DNA of 64,000 nt from Pseudomonadota bacterium (lineage in GTDB: Bacteria; Pseudomonadota; Gammaproteobacteria; Burkholderiales; Ferrovaceae). The stretch is from positions 1 to 64,000 of the forward strand of contig JAJZFH010000047.1 of the NCBI GenBank assembly GCA_021805445.1. Direction: 5' to 3'. Made by a program: the position numbers and the translations under genes. The notes under the pieces were generated by a model. It saw only the letters and a list, made by a program, of their open reading frames with translations, was not told the origin of the DNA and did no database searches. Shown here piece by piece: positions 17,597 to 27,082 of the stretch. The first letter of the stretch is position 1, and each line of letters starts with the position of its first letter.

Positions 17597-18850
17597 TCAG
17601 GGCAAGACCGCCTGTGCACCATCCCGGAGGGGGACCTTGATACTCGCTGCGCGCAATCCCTGGCGAATCTCCTGCATCAGAACGGAGCGCAACCCCGAGT
17701 CGCTCTTTCCAGGGTCCGGTATCCAGTAATACAGGGTCACTTCGAACCCATGCCCCGTCATCTTGCCCACCACCGCACCCGGTGCCGGGTCGGTCAGGAT
17801 GCGGCTTTGACGACGGGCGATTTCTTCCATCAAGGTCTGTACCACGACCAGATCCGATTCATAGGACACTTCGATGGTCAGGCCATGACAAACGCCCATC
17901 CCCATGCGCGAATGATTGATGATGGTCTGTGTCAAAAAGGTTTCATTGGGCACGATGAACGCCGTTCCATCTGTACCCGACAGGGTGATGCAGCGCGCAT
18001 CCAGACGAATCACCGTGCCTTGCCGTCCTTCCACGGTGATCACGTCTCCCATGCGCACGGAACGATCCATGAGCAGAATGAATCCGCTCACATAGTTGCT
18101 CGCCACCTTTTGCAGGGCAAACCCCAAGCCTACGCCCAGCGCACCGCCCAGCACCGACAAAAAAGTGGCATTGATTCCCACCAGGGGGAAAGCCAGCAGC
18201 ACCGCAAAAAAGAACAGGAAACCCCGTGTCAATTTGGTCACGATGACACGCACATGGGGGTCCAGAGATTCGGCTCGGCTCAGGCGTCGTTCCAACCAGG
18301 AACCCAGCCATAATGCCGCCACCCCCAACAAGCCGATGGCCAAGGTTCCCTGCAATAACTGCCACAATGTCATCCGGGTTCCGCCCATGCTGAAGTCTGT
18401 TTCCCCCAACCAGACCCGTACCGGATCGAGGAGTCCTGTGACATGCAGAGCAAAGACCACCCACACCAGGCGCAGGAACAGGGTCTGGACAAAAACCAGC
18501 CGTTTGGACCCTACCCCATAGTGCAGGACATACACCCCCACGCGCGCCACAGCCAACGCCAGAACCAAGGCCAGCGCCATATGCAGCAAGGGAGCATGGC
18601 GCCCCTGACCAAAATAGTGACGCAGCAGAATCAGGGCCGCAGCGCTACTTCCCGCGAATACAATCCCCTTGAGACGGGCCAGTTTTTCGCCTTCCGTCTG
18701 ATGGGCCAGACGTTTCCCCAGGAGCAGGGCAGCCCCAAATCCTACCGCAAGGGCCGCACCCAGGACGGGCACTTGCCAGATATGCCGATATTGACTCAGC
18801 GACTGAAAAAACTCGATCAGATCAGCAAAAGGCTCTCCCGCCGGTTCCAT
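17597..18850 (-). CDS. MscS-family mechanosensitive channel
   Basis: Inner-membrane channel that opens under osmotic stress. The 417-residue protein has several hydrophobic helices (about residues 28-205), then the Ala/Gly-rich pore helix FLSVLGGALGVGLGFALQKVASNYVSGF. The beta domain GDVITVEGRQGTVIRLDAR, IVPNETFLTQTIINHS and an alpha/beta C-terminus follow, as in MscS. It is longer than E. coli MscS because of extra N-terminal helices. Only three bases separate it from rsmB. Confidence 0.9.
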   Translation of the reverse strand: MEPAGEPFADLIEFFQSLSQYRHIWQVPVLGAALAVGFGAALLLGKRLAHQTEGEKLARLKGIVFAGSSAAALILLRHYFGQGRHAPLLHMALALVLALAVARVGVYVLHYGVGSKRLVFVQTLFLRLVWVVFALHVTGLLDPVRVWLGETDFSMGGTRMTLWQLLQGTLAIGLLGVAALWLGSWLERRLSRAESLDPHVRVIVTKLTRGFLFFFAVLLAFPLVGINATFLSVLGGALGVGLGFALQKVASNYVSGFILLMDRSVRMGDVITVEGRQGTVIRLDARCITLSGTDGTAFIVPNETFLTQTIINHSRMGMGVCHGLTIEVSYESDLVVVQTLMEEIARRQSRILTDPAPGAVVGKMTGHGFEVTLYYWIPDPGKSDSGLRSVLMQEIRQGLRAASIKVPLRDGAQAVLP

Positions 18851-18853
18851 CGG

Positions 18854-20197
18854 TTACCCCTGACGCTGCCAAAGCGCCGCAAAAAAACCGTCTGTTCCGT
18901 GGCGCTGGGGCCAGAGTTGAAACCAGGGATCCTCCAGGGCGGACACGATGATCCCTTGCTCTGCCAAGACCTGAGAGGCGGCCAACGGAACGAATTCAGG
19001 GTGCCGTGCACTGAATTCCCTGGCCTGGACCTGGTTCTCCGCAGGTAAAAGACTACAGGTGGCATAGACCAGACGCCCGCCGGGTTTGACCAGTTGGGCA
19101 GCGGCTTCCAGAATATTGCGCTGCTTGTCGAGCAACGCCGGCAATCCCTCTGGAGTCTGGCGTAATTTCAGGTCCGGATTGCGGCGCAATGTGCCCATTC
19201 CGCTGCAAGGCGCATCCACCAGCACCCGATCGATCTTGCCGGTGAGACGCCGAACCCGGTCATCGGTTTCACGGGCAATCACCACCGGCATGAGATTGGA
19301 GACGCCTGAACGCTTGAGCCGTGGCTTGAGTTGTTCCAGGCGGCGTGCGGCCACGTCAAAGGCATAAAGACGTCCCTGGTTATGCATCAAAGCAGCCAGA
19401 TGCAAAGCCTTGCCTCCCGATCCTGCACAAAAATCCACCACCATGTCACGGCGCCGGGGAGCCACCAAAGCGGCCAGCAACTGACTACCTTCATCCTGGA
19501 TCTCTACCCAGCCCTCGATGAACAAGGGCAATCGATTCAGCAGGGGACGTCCCTGTACCCGCACCCCCCAGGGAGACAAAGGCGTCGCCTCGGCAACGAT
19601 ACCCGCAGCCGCCAACGCTGCCAACACCGCTGGTCGCTCCGCCTTGAGCAGATTGACGCGCAAATCCAGGGGGGCCGATTTCTGCAGAGCCCACCCAAGC
19701 GCCAGCCACTCGCCTTCCGGCAGGACTTCCTGCACCGCACTCACGACCCATTCAGGCAGATGGGCCCGCACCGAGGGAGTATCGGGCAAACGCTGCGCCG
19801 CCAATGCCGCCAACCAGTCCCGTTCCTCATCTCCTCGGCACAGTCCCTGCAATTCGCGCGTACTGCGTCCGCCGACACGTTGTAGACTGGCCAGCGCCAG
19901 ACGACGGGGAGCCGTGGGCGGGGCCAGAGCCGTGATCGATTCCCAGTGGCGCAACAGGTCATAAAAATGGTCCGTGACCCAGGCGCGATCCCGCCCGCCC
20001 AGTTGGGACTGATCACGAAAAAAATCATGGAGCACCCGGTCCGCCGGGCGGGTTCCTGCCAACAGGATGCGCAGCACTTCCACCAGAGCCTCGAAGAGGG
20101 GAATCCTCACTCCGCCACTTTCCGCCTCTTCCTTCGGTTTCGGCGGTTGGGAAGAAGGACGGGCGGACCCCCGCATGGGAGAAGATTTTTTTGTCAT
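18854..20197 (-). CDS. RsmB/NOP-type rRNA cytosine-C5 methyltransferase
   Basis: SAM-dependent RNA m5C methyltransferase. Motif IV VDAPCSGMGTLRRNPDLK and motif VI VYATCSLLPAEN carry the two cysteines used in catalysis. The SAM loop is DFCAGSGGKALHLAAL. An N-terminal helical domain (about 25-150) fits RsmB, which methylates 16S rRNA, but the exact target cannot be read from sequence. It starts inside the purN stop (ATGA overlap). In many proteobacteria rsmB sits near fmt; here it follows purN. Confidence 0.85.
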   Translation of the reverse strand: MTKKSSPMRGSARPSSQPPKPKEEAESGGVRIPLFEALVEVLRILLAGTRPADRVLHDFFRDQSQLGGRDRAWVTDHFYDLLRHWESITALAPPTAPRRLALASLQRVGGRSTRELQGLCRGDEERDWLAALAAQRLPDTPSVRAHLPEWVVSAVQEVLPEGEWLALGWALQKSAPLDLRVNLLKAERPAVLAALAAAGIVAEATPLSPWGVRVQGRPLLNRLPLFIEGWVEIQDEGSQLLAALVAPRRRDMVVDFCAGSGGKALHLAALMHNQGRLYAFDVAARRLEQLKPRLKRSGVSNLMPVVIARETDDRVRRLTGKIDRVLVDAPCSGMGTLRRNPDLKLRQTPEGLPALLDKQRNILEAAAQLVKPGGRLVYATCSLLPAENQVQAREFSARHPEFVPLAASQVLAEQGIIVSALEDPWFQLWPQRHGTDGFFAALWQRQG

Positions 20198-20847
20198 CGA
20201 GATGCTCCAGCCCAGAGCAGGCGTAAATTTTGTTCTTGTGAATCATCGCGCCACCGAACCTGACCGTCCGCCCTCAGGACCCAGCGATTTTCCGCCCAGC
20301 CCCGCAACACATGAGGAAACAGCCGATGTTCCATGTGCAGAACCCGCGCAGCCAGGCTTGCTTCATCATCCTCTGCCCATACCGGCACGACCCCTTGGGC
20401 CACGATGGGTCCGCGATCCAGTTCTGTCGTGACGAAATGCACGGTACACCCATGCACCGCGACCCCCTCTGCAAGGGCCCGACGATGGGTATGCAGCCCC
20501 GGAAAAGAGGGTAACAAGGAGGGGTGGATATTGAGCAGGCGCCCCTGATAGTGCGCCACAAATTCCGGCGTCAAAATACGCATGAAACCCGCCAGAACCA
20601 CCAGATCAGGCGAAAAACCATCGATGGCCTGCTGCAGGGCGCGGTCAAAGTCCTTGCGCTCGGCGTAAGCCCCGGCGGGAATGACACGGGTGGGGATGCC
20701 TCGCTCCAGAGCCAAACCCAACCCTGCCGCATCTGCCCTGTGGCTGATGACGGCCACCACCTGCAGCGGTAACCGAGCCTCCAGCAAAGCGCCCAGATTG
20801 GACCCACGCCCAGAGATCAGAACGACGACCCGTCGCTCGGTACTCAT
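20194..20847 (-). CDS. purN: Phosphoribosylglycinamide formyltransferase
   Basis: Transfers a formyl group from 10-formyl-THF to GAR in purine synthesis. Family motifs are ISGRGSNLGALLEA, VVLAGFMRILTPEF, NIHPSLLPSFPGLHTHRRALAEGVAVHGCTVHFV in part, and ELDRGPIV. The catalytic Asn/His/Asp set is present in those blocks. The ATG at 20847 lies five bases after the purM stop, giving 217 residues. Cytoplasmic, co-transcribed with purM. Confidence 0.94.
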   Translation of the reverse strand: MSTERRVVVLISGRGSNLGALLEARLPLQVVAVISHRADAAGLGLALERGIPTRVIPAGAYAERKDFDRALQQAIDGFSPDLVVLAGFMRILTPEFVAHYQGRLLNIHPSLLPSFPGLHTHRRALAEGVAVHGCTVHFVTTELDRGPIVAQGVVPVWAEDDEASLAARVLHMEHRLFPHVLRGWAENRWVLRADGQVRWRDDSQEQNLRLLWAGASR

Positions 20848-20852
20848 GGTCC

Positions 20853-21917
20853 TCACGCGACCCAAGTCGCTGGCGCGGCCTCGAGACGCGGCACAATCTC
20901 GCCGATGGTCCAGGCCTCCCAACCCCAGGCTTCAAAATGTTCCAACACGACTTTTTCGTCTCGAGGGGCCACCACCAGGGTCAACCCCACCCCGCAATTG
21001 AATACCCGCAACATCTCTTCCTCGGTCACGGCACCGCTGCGTTGCAGCCACTCGAACAGCGGGGTGCGGGGCCAGCGCGCGCGCTCCAGGCGAGCAGCCA
21101 GTCCTGCAGGGAGCACCCGTGGCAAGTTGTCCACCAGTCCACCCCCGGTAATATGGGCCATGCCCTTGAGAGTCACCTGTTTCATGAGGGCCAGAACGGG
21201 TTTTACATAGAGGCGGGTGGGTGTCATCAACACATCAGCCAACGTGGCGGTACCATACGCCCCACCGGGGAATGGGGCCTCCAGGTCTGCCCCACTCCGG
21301 GAGAGGATTTTGCGGATCAGGGAAAAACCGTTGGAATGAGCGCCACTCGAAGCCACGCCGATGACGCAATCTCCCGCCTGCAGGGTGGAGCCGTCGATCA
21401 AAGCGGATTTTTCCGCCACGCCCACGGCAAATCCCGCCAGATCATATTCTCCGGCCGGATAGGAATCGGGCATCTCTGCGGTTTCTCCCCCGATCAGTGC
21501 ACAGCCGGCTTCCTCGCAACCGCGCGCAATCCCTTCGATCACAGTCGCAGCCTGTTCCACATCGAGCCGACCACAGGCAAAGTAATCCAGAAAAAACAGG
21601 GGTTCCGCTCCTTGAACCAAGATGTCGTTGACGCTCATGGCCACCAGATCGATGCCTACCTCTGCATGGCGGTTCAACTCGAAAGCCAGACGCAATTTGG
21701 TGCCCACGCCATCGGTGCCCGAAACGAGTACCGGTTCCTTGTACCGCTGACCGATCTCCACCAAAGCAGCAAAACCACCGATTCCGCTGACCACCTCCGG
21801 ACGCAGGGTACGCCGGGCAAACGGCTTGATGCGTTCCACCAGGGCATCACCCGCATCGATATCCACCCCGGCACTCCGATAGGACAGCCCGGTATTGAAT
21901 GGGTTGGAAACAGTCAC
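20853..21917 (-). CDS. purM: AIR synthetase (phosphoribosylformylglycinamidine cyclo-ligase)
   Basis: ATP-dependent ring closure of FGAM to AIR in purine synthesis. Signature segments are [58 protein letters not shown] and [13 protein letters not shown]-like residues. A GTG at 21917 is the likely start because GGAG lies seven bases before it; no suitable ATG is present. The protein is then 354 residues, the usual size. It is divergent from the AI-2E permease gene, with 113 bases between. Confidence 0.93.
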   Translation of the reverse strand: MTVSNPFNTGLSYRSAGVDIDAGDALVERIKPFARRTLRPEVVSGIGGFAALVEIGQRYKEPVLVSGTDGVGTKLRLAFELNRHAEVGIDLVAMSVNDILVQGAEPLFFLDYFACGRLDVEQAATVIEGIARGCEEAGCALIGGETAEMPDSYPAGEYDLAGFAVGVAEKSALIDGSTLQAGDCVIGVASSGAHSNGFSLIRKILSRSGADLEAPFPGGAYGTATLADVLMTPTRLYVKPVLALMKQVTLKGMAHITGGGLVDNLPRVLPAGLAARLERARWPRTPLFEWLQRSGAVTEEEMLRVFNCGVGLTLVVAPRDEKVVLEHFEAWGWEAWTIGEIVPRLEAAPATWVA

Positions 21918-22030
21918 AAAAATTCTCCAAAGTAGGATCGGATACCTTCCAGAAGGATGCCGACCTGTTAAAATCGTCAAGTCATGGACCGGAACGTCCG
22001 AATTCTTTCCACCTGCAGATTTTAACCCAA

Positions 22031-23086
22031 ATGCCCCTGTCACGCCCCAGGTTCACTCAACGCCCTGAAATTTGGCTTGCCCTGCTTGCACTGGGTGCGC
22101 TGATCTATACCTTGGCCGACATTTTGGCGCCTTTCGTGGCCGGTCTCCTGCTGGCCTATCTCGGACACCCTCTGGTTCGGCGTCTGAGTAACGCCTGGTT
22201 TCCTCGCCCTCTGGCGGCTCTGGTCATCGTGGGCAGTTTTCTGGGGCTGGGATTGGGATTTCTGGTTTTGCTCTTTCCTCTCCTGGCCCATGACCTCCTG
22301 CAACTGATTGCACGCTTGCCCAACACGACGGACGCCTGGCAAGCCGCCCTCATCCCCTACCTGCCCAGGAACCTCGGCGTCGACTGGAATACCAGTTTGA
22401 GTACCTGGCGCGAATTACTGAAACAACACCTGGGATCGATCAGTGACGCCCTCCAGAACCTGCTCCTGTCTGCCCGCCATGGTGGGTCGGTGCTGATTCA
22501 TCTGTTCCTGACCCTGTTGTTGATTCCCGTCGTCACCTTCTACCTGCTCAAGGACTGGGATCGTCTGATTCAGACTCTGGCCCAAAAAATTCCCCCGCGT
22601 AATGCTGCCCCCCTGCGCCAACTGGCCCATGAAATCGATACCGTACTGGGCCAGTTCCTGCGCGGACAGGTCCTGGTCATGGCCTGCATGGCGACGTTCT
22701 ATGGGCTGGGTCTGCATTTCGCGGGACTGTCCTCGGGGCTGGCTTTGGGCATCACCGCTGGATTGCTGGTCTTCATTCCTTACGTGGGGGTCTTCATCGG
22801 GTTTGTTCTGGCAGTTCTCACCGCACTGATTCAGGACCCTTCCCTACTGCTTCCCGTATGCAGTATATTTGCCGCCGGCCATGTTCTTGAGGGCTCGGTC
22901 ATCACACCCCGCCTGGTGGGAGAGCGCATCGGGTTACACCCGGTCATGGTCATCCTGGCCTTACTGTCTTTTGGTCAACTGCTGGGGTTTTTTGGCATCG
23001 TGATCGCCTTGCCCGCCTCTGCCGTTGCCCGCATCTTGTTGCGTCATCTCCACCGGATCTGGTGGTCGAAGGAGACTGCCGTCTGA
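22031..23086 (+). CDS. AI-2E/PerM-family membrane permease
   Basis: A 351-residue inner-membrane protein of the AI-2E transporter (PerM) family. About eight hydrophobic segments are visible, beginning [24 protein letters not shown]. Family hallmarks are [20 protein letters not shown] and a C-terminal [20 protein letters not shown]. The transported substrate is unknown for most members. The ATG at 22031 was chosen because the membrane part starts there. It sits next to hda and opposite purM, a common betaproteobacterial order. Its stop shares one base with the hda ATG. Confidence 0.88.
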   Translation: MPLSRPRFTQRPEIWLALLALGALIYTLADILAPFVAGLLLAYLGHPLVRRLSNAWFPRPLAALVIVGSFLGLGLGFLVLLFPLLAHDLLQLIARLPNTTDAWQAALIPYLPRNLGVDWNTSLSTWRELLKQHLGSISDALQNLLLSARHGGSVLIHLFLTLLLIPVVTFYLLKDWDRLIQTLAQKIPPRNAAPLRQLAHEIDTVLGQFLRGQVLVMACMATFYGLGLHFAGLSSGLALGITAGLLVFIPYVGVFIGFVLAVLTALIQDPSLLLPVCSIFAAGHVLEGSVITPRLVGERIGLHPVMVILALLSFGQLLGFFGIVIALPASAVARILLRHLHRIWWSKETAV

Positions 23087-23739
23087 TGCGCCAGCAGATT
23101 CTCGACCTGACACCCGATGTGCGTCCATGCCTGGACGATTTTGTGAGAGGCAGCAACGGAGAAGTGGTGAGCGTCTTACAACGCTGGCAACAGGGCGAAG
23201 GAGAACGTCAGATCTATCTCTGGGGAGATTCGGGTACCGGGAAAACCCATCTCCTGCGTGCTCTGGTCCGCCCCGAGGAATTTGTGCGCACCACTCCGGA
23301 CACCCGCTTCGAACCCGATCAAAACCTGCGTTTGGCCGTGGATGACGTGCATCTTTTGGGTAAGGAAGGTGCTTTGGACCTGTTTCATCGGTATAATGAG
23401 CGACGAGATCAGGGACTGGGGCTGCTGGTCAGTGGTTCCTGCCCCCCGGCCCGCCTGCCCCTCTTTCCCGACCTGAAGACCCGTCTGGCCTGGGGGTTGG
23501 TGTTGAGAATTTCCCCATTGAACGATGAAGAAAAAATTACAGCCCTGCATACCCACGCCCAGTCCCTTGGACTCACGCTTCCCCCGGCAGTCGCCCAGTA
23601 TCTGCTCACCCATTGCCCGCGTCGCAATGACTATCTTTTTTCGCTCATGAAAGAATTTCATCACTGGACCCTGGCCACGCACCGTGCCACCATCACCTTG
23701 CCGATGGTACGCGAAATCCTTGGAACCCCTCACTCTTGA
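23086..23739 (+). CDS. hda: DnaA regulatory inactivator Hda
   Basis: DnaA-related AAA+ protein. With the DNA clamp it promotes hydrolysis of ATP bound to DnaA and so limits re-initiation. The 217 residues lack the DnaA DNA-binding domain. The Walker A LWGDSGTGKTHLL is near residue 47. The Walker B is LAVDDVHLL. The N-terminal QQILDL fits a clamp-binding motif. Sensor regions follow around LKTRLAWGLVLRISPL. Translation starts on the last base of the preceding stop. GGAG lies about 15 bases upstream. Confidence 0.88.
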   Translation: MRQQILDLTPDVRPCLDDFVRGSNGEVVSVLQRWQQGEGERQIYLWGDSGTGKTHLLRALVRPEEFVRTTPDTRFEPDQNLRLAVDDVHLLGKEGALDLFHRYNERRDQGLGLLVSGSCPPARLPLFPDLKTRLAWGLVLRISPLNDEEKITALHTHAQSLGLTLPPAVAQYLLTHCPRRNDYLFSLMKEFHHWTLATHRATITLPMVREILGTPHS

Positions 23740-23749
23740 ACCGACATTC

Positions 23750-24418
23750 ATGCGCCTTGCCCTTTTTGATCTAGACCACACCCTGCTGTCCGGCGACAGC
23801 GATTTTGAATGGGGCCGGTTTCTGGCTGCTCAAGGCGTGCTCGACCGCGTTCACTATGAGGCCAAAAACCAGGCCTTTTATGACGATTACAAGGCGGGAA
23901 CGTTGGACATCGACGCGTTTTTGGCCTTCCAGCTGGAACCCCTGGCCCGCTTTCCCCGTGCCCAACTGGATCAGTGGCATCACCGCTTCATGACCGAACG
24001 CATCCTCCCTCTGGTGAGTCCGGCGGCGCTCGAACGCGTCCAGGCAGAAAAGGCGCAGGCTCAACTGGTGGCTATCGTCACCGCCACCAATCGTTTTGTC
24101 ACAGGCCCCATTGCTGCCCTGTTCGGAGTCGACCATTTGATTGCCACCGAACCCGCCTTGAATGAAGCCGGCCAATTCACCGGCAAAGTACGAGGCACCC
24201 CCAGTTTTCGGTCAGGCAAGATCACGCGGGTGGACGAGTGGCTGGCTGATCTGGGCCACCGCTGGCAGGACTTTACGGAAACCGCATTCTACAGCGATTC
24301 CCAGAACGACCTCCCCTTGCTGGAACGGGCCAGCGAACCCGTGGTTGTGAATCCCGACCCCGTTCTCTCTGATCTGGCCAGACAACGAGGCTGGCCCGTC
24401 TATTATTGGAAATCCTGA
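23750..24418 (+). CDS. HAD-family phosphatase (subfamily IB, SerB-like)
   Basis: A 222-residue cytoplasmic HAD hydrolase. Motif I is ALFDLDHTLLSGDSD, motif II is IVTATNRFVT, the Lys is in RSGKITRV and motif III is FYSDSQNDLPLLERA. Members of this subfamily act on phosphoserine, histidinol phosphate or similar small phosphates; the substrate is not evident here. It lies between hda and pcnB, with the start 10 bases after hda. Confidence 0.87.
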   Translation: MRLALFDLDHTLLSGDSDFEWGRFLAAQGVLDRVHYEAKNQAFYDDYKAGTLDIDAFLAFQLEPLARFPRAQLDQWHHRFMTERILPLVSPAALERVQAEKAQAQLVAIVTATNRFVTGPIAALFGVDHLIATEPALNEAGQFTGKVRGTPSFRSGKITRVDEWLADLGHRWQDFTETAFYSDSQNDLPLLERASEPVVVNPDPVLSDLARQRGWPVYYWKS

Positions 24419-24419
24419 C

Positions 24420-25727
24420 ATGATCCGGCGTTTTCTGAACAAGGTCTTCGGACCCAAAAAATCCCGCCGTAGCGGAAAATTGCATACGCTGACCGCCTCG
24501 CAGCATTCCTTGCGCCCTCAGGCCATCAGCCCCTGCGCTTTGCGCGTGATCAAGACCCTCCAGGAAAATGGTTTTCAAGCCTATGTGGTGGGAGGAGCCG
24601 TGCGCGACCTGCTCCTCCAGCATTCCCCCAAGGACTTCGATGTCGCCACCAATGCCACACCCGAACAGATCCGGCGCCTGATCCGGCGCTCGCGCATCAT
24701 CGGACGGCGCTTCCAGATCATCCACGTCCCCTGTCACGATGAAATCGTTGAAGTCACCACCTTTCGGGGTCATGCGCCCCATGACCATCATTCTCAGACC
24801 GATGAGCATGGTCGCCTGACCCGTGACAATGTCTTTGGTACCCTGGAAGAAGATTCTGCCCGCCGCGACTTCACCGCCAACGCATTGTTCTACGATCCGG
24901 TCCACAACCTCCTGCTGGATTATTTCTCCGGAGCCGAAGACATCGCCGCTCGCCGTCTGGTCATGATTGGAGACCCCGTCCACCGGTTTCGTGAAGATCC
25001 GGTACGCTTGCTGCGCGCCATCCGCTTCAGTGCCAAGTTGGGTTTCACTCTGGATCCCACCCTGATCGCCCCCCTGCATGACCTGGGCGATCTGTTGGCC
25101 CCCATTCCCGAATCTCGCCTGTTCGATGAATTACTCAAATTACTGTTGTCCGGGCAGGCCCGGACCTGCCTCGAATTGCTTCGCCAGTTCGGACTGCATC
25201 GCCATATCCTGCCCCATCTCGACGCCCTGCAGTCCAACCCGGACCATGCGCGCTTCATCACGCGGGCGTTGAATGATACCGACGAACGGTTACAGGCCAG
25301 AAAAACGGTTTCTCCGGGCTTTCTGCTGGCTGCCCTGTTCTGGCCTTCGGTCCATACCCTTTGGCAGGCCCGCCAAGCCCAGGGAGAACCCCTCTATCCC
25401 GCCCTGTTTGGGGCCATGGAAACGGTCCTCGATGCACAGCGCAAAACTTTGCCCATCCCGCACCGATTCGATGGCACCATGAAGGAAATTTGGGGTCTCC
25501 AGCCCCGTTTCGAGCAACGCAACGGTCAGCGACCTTTCCGCCTGCTGGAAAACCCCCGTTTCCGGGCGGGATACGATTTTCTGTTGCTCCGGTCCGCCAG
25601 TGGCGACGTCACGCCAGAGTTGGGCGTTTGGTGGCAGACCTTTCAGGAAGCCGATCCCGATACCCGTACTTCTCTTCTGGTGCAGGAGACCCGTAAACCA
25701 CGGTCGCGTCGCCGCCGTTCCCCATGA
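24420..25727 (+). CDS. pcnB: Poly(A) polymerase I
   Basis: Adds 3' poly(A) tails that mark RNA for decay. The nucleotidyltransferase core reads YVVGGAVRDLLLQHSPKDFDVATNATP, with the metal-binding DFD pair. The RNA-binding ARRDFTANALFYDP block and FREDPVRLLRAIRFSAKLGF follow. The basic C-terminal tail RKPRSRRRRSP is typical of PcnB and distinguishes it from CCA-adding enzymes. 435 residues. The stop overlaps the folK ATG. Confidence 0.92.
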   Translation: MIRRFLNKVFGPKKSRRSGKLHTLTASQHSLRPQAISPCALRVIKTLQENGFQAYVVGGAVRDLLLQHSPKDFDVATNATPEQIRRLIRRSRIIGRRFQIIHVPCHDEIVEVTTFRGHAPHDHHSQTDEHGRLTRDNVFGTLEEDSARRDFTANALFYDPVHNLLLDYFSGAEDIAARRLVMIGDPVHRFREDPVRLLRAIRFSAKLGFTLDPTLIAPLHDLGDLLAPIPESRLFDELLKLLLSGQARTCLELLRQFGLHRHILPHLDALQSNPDHARFITRALNDTDERLQARKTVSPGFLLAALFWPSVHTLWQARQAQGEPLYPALFGAMETVLDAQRKTLPIPHRFDGTMKEIWGLQPRFEQRNGQRPFRLLENPRFRAGYDFLLLRSASGDVTPELGVWWQTFQEADPDTRTSLLVQETRKPRSRRRRSP

Positions 25728-26242
25728 TGAACCCAGCCCCCCTTCCCGCCCAGCATCCCGCTCCCGTCACGACATACATCGGCGTGGGCAGCAATCTGGC
25801 CGACCCAGTCCACCAAGTCACTTCGGCCCTCGATAGCCTGGAGTCTTTCCCGGGGACGCGTCTGGTTGCCCGTTCGCACCTGTACCGAAGCCCTCCCTTC
25901 GGACATCTGGACCAACCGGATTTCATCAATGCCGTCGCGCACATCGAAACGACCCTCGACCCCGAAACATTACTGTCTGAATTGTTGCGCCTGGAACAGG
26001 CCCATGGACGGGTACGACTGCTTGCCAATGGGCCGCGCACCCTGGATCTGGATATCCTGATGTATGGAACGGAATGCCACCAGAATGCGCATTTGACCCT
26101 CCCTCATCCACGCCTTGCCCAACGCTCCTTCGTGCTCCTACCCTGGCTCGACGTAGCCCCGGAAACCCTCGTGATCCCCGGACAGGGAACCATCGCCCGG
26201 TTGCTGTCCAACTGTCCCGGCCCCATGGCCCTGCCCCTATGA
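25724..26242 (+). CDS. folK: Dihydropterin pyrophosphokinase (HPPK)
   Basis: Transfers pyrophosphate from ATP to 6-hydroxymethyl-dihydropterin in folate synthesis. The family pattern is complete: YIGVGSNLADP at the start, SHLYRSPPFGHLDQPDFINAV, and the signature GPRTLDLDILMYG with the metal-binding Asp pair, then LTLPHPRLAQRSFVLLPW. 172 residues. It starts four bases inside pcnB. In betaproteobacteria panB commonly follows; here panC does. Confidence 0.94.
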   Translation: MMNPAPLPAQHPAPVTTYIGVGSNLADPVHQVTSALDSLESFPGTRLVARSHLYRSPPFGHLDQPDFINAVAHIETTLDPETLLSELLRLEQAHGRVRLLANGPRTLDLDILMYGTECHQNAHLTLPHPRLAQRSFVLLPWLDVAPETLVIPGQGTIARLLSNCPGPMALPL

Positions 26243-26260
26243 CCCACGCCTGAACGTTCC

Positions 26261-27082
26261 ATGGATATTCTGTACACCCTCAGCGCCCTGCGGCATCGTC
26301 TCGCCCAAGAACCCTCGGTTGCTCTGGTGCCTACCATGGGAAACCTCCATGACGGGCACATCGACCTGGTCCGCCGTGTCCAACCTCAGGCCACCTGCGT
26401 GGTAGCCAGCATTTTCGTCAATCGCCTGCAATTCGGTCCGCAGGAAGATTTCTCCCGTTATCCACGCTCCCTGGCGGAAGACTGCGCCCGTTTGAAACAA
26501 GTCGGTTGCTCCGTGGTCTTTGCCCCCTCGGAAAACGAGATGTATCCCGAACCTCAAAGTGTCACCGTCGACCCTTCCCCGCTTCAGAACGAACTGGAAG
26601 GGGCCTTCCGTCCCGGACATTTTCGGGGGGTGGCCACCGTGGTCCTGAAACTGTTCCACATGGTTCAGCCTCGAGTGGCCATCTTCGGCAAAAAGGATTA
26701 TCAGCAAACCCTGATTCTGCGCACCATGGTGCGTCAACTGGCGCTACCCATCACGCTCCTGGCGGCTGAAACGGTACGGGCTCCCGATGGTTTGGCGCTC
26801 AGTTCGCGCAACCGTTACCTGAGTCCGGCGGAACGGAACCGCGCTCCCGAACTCTACCGAGCCCTCGAGGCCGTGGCCGAAGCCTTGAAACAGGGAAAAA
26901 CGCCGCAAGAAAGTCTGGGGCGGAGCCAACTCGATCCCACCTGCTGGTCGACGGATTATATGGTCGTGCGTCGCGCCCAGGATCTGGGCGAACCCTCCCA
27001 GGAGGATCGTTCCCTGGTGGTTTTGGGGGCGGCACGCTTGGGGCGCACACGCCTCATCGATAACCTCGAGGTGTCACGCTGA
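26261..27082 (+). CDS. panC: Pantothenate synthetase
   Basis: Joins pantoate and beta-alanine using ATP. Motifs are [15 protein letters not shown] (HIGH-like nucleotide loop), [37 protein letters not shown] and [15 protein letters not shown] (KMSKS-like). 273 residues, slightly shorter than usual at the C-terminus. It lies 18 bases after folK, with no panB between. Its 3' end overlaps the convergent alaS end by nine bases. Confidence 0.93.
   Translation: MDILYTLSALRHRLAQEPSVALVPTMGNLHDGHIDLVRRVQPQATCVVASIFVNRLQFGPQEDFSRYPRSLAEDCARLKQVGCSVVFAPSENEMYPEPQSVTVDPSPLQNELEGAFRPGHFRGVATVVLKLFHMVQPRVAIFGKKDYQQTLILRTMVRQLALPITLLAAETVRAPDGLALSSRNRYLSPAERNRAPELYRALEAVAEALKQGKTPQESLGRSQLDPTCWSTDYMVVRRAQDLGEPSQEDRSLVVLGAARLGRTRLIDNLEVSR

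Noticed and set aside
16506-17729. A 407-codon plus-strand frame opposite the desaturase gene
   Set aside because: Runs antisense through the desaturase into mscS; His-rich composition mirrors the desaturase codons.
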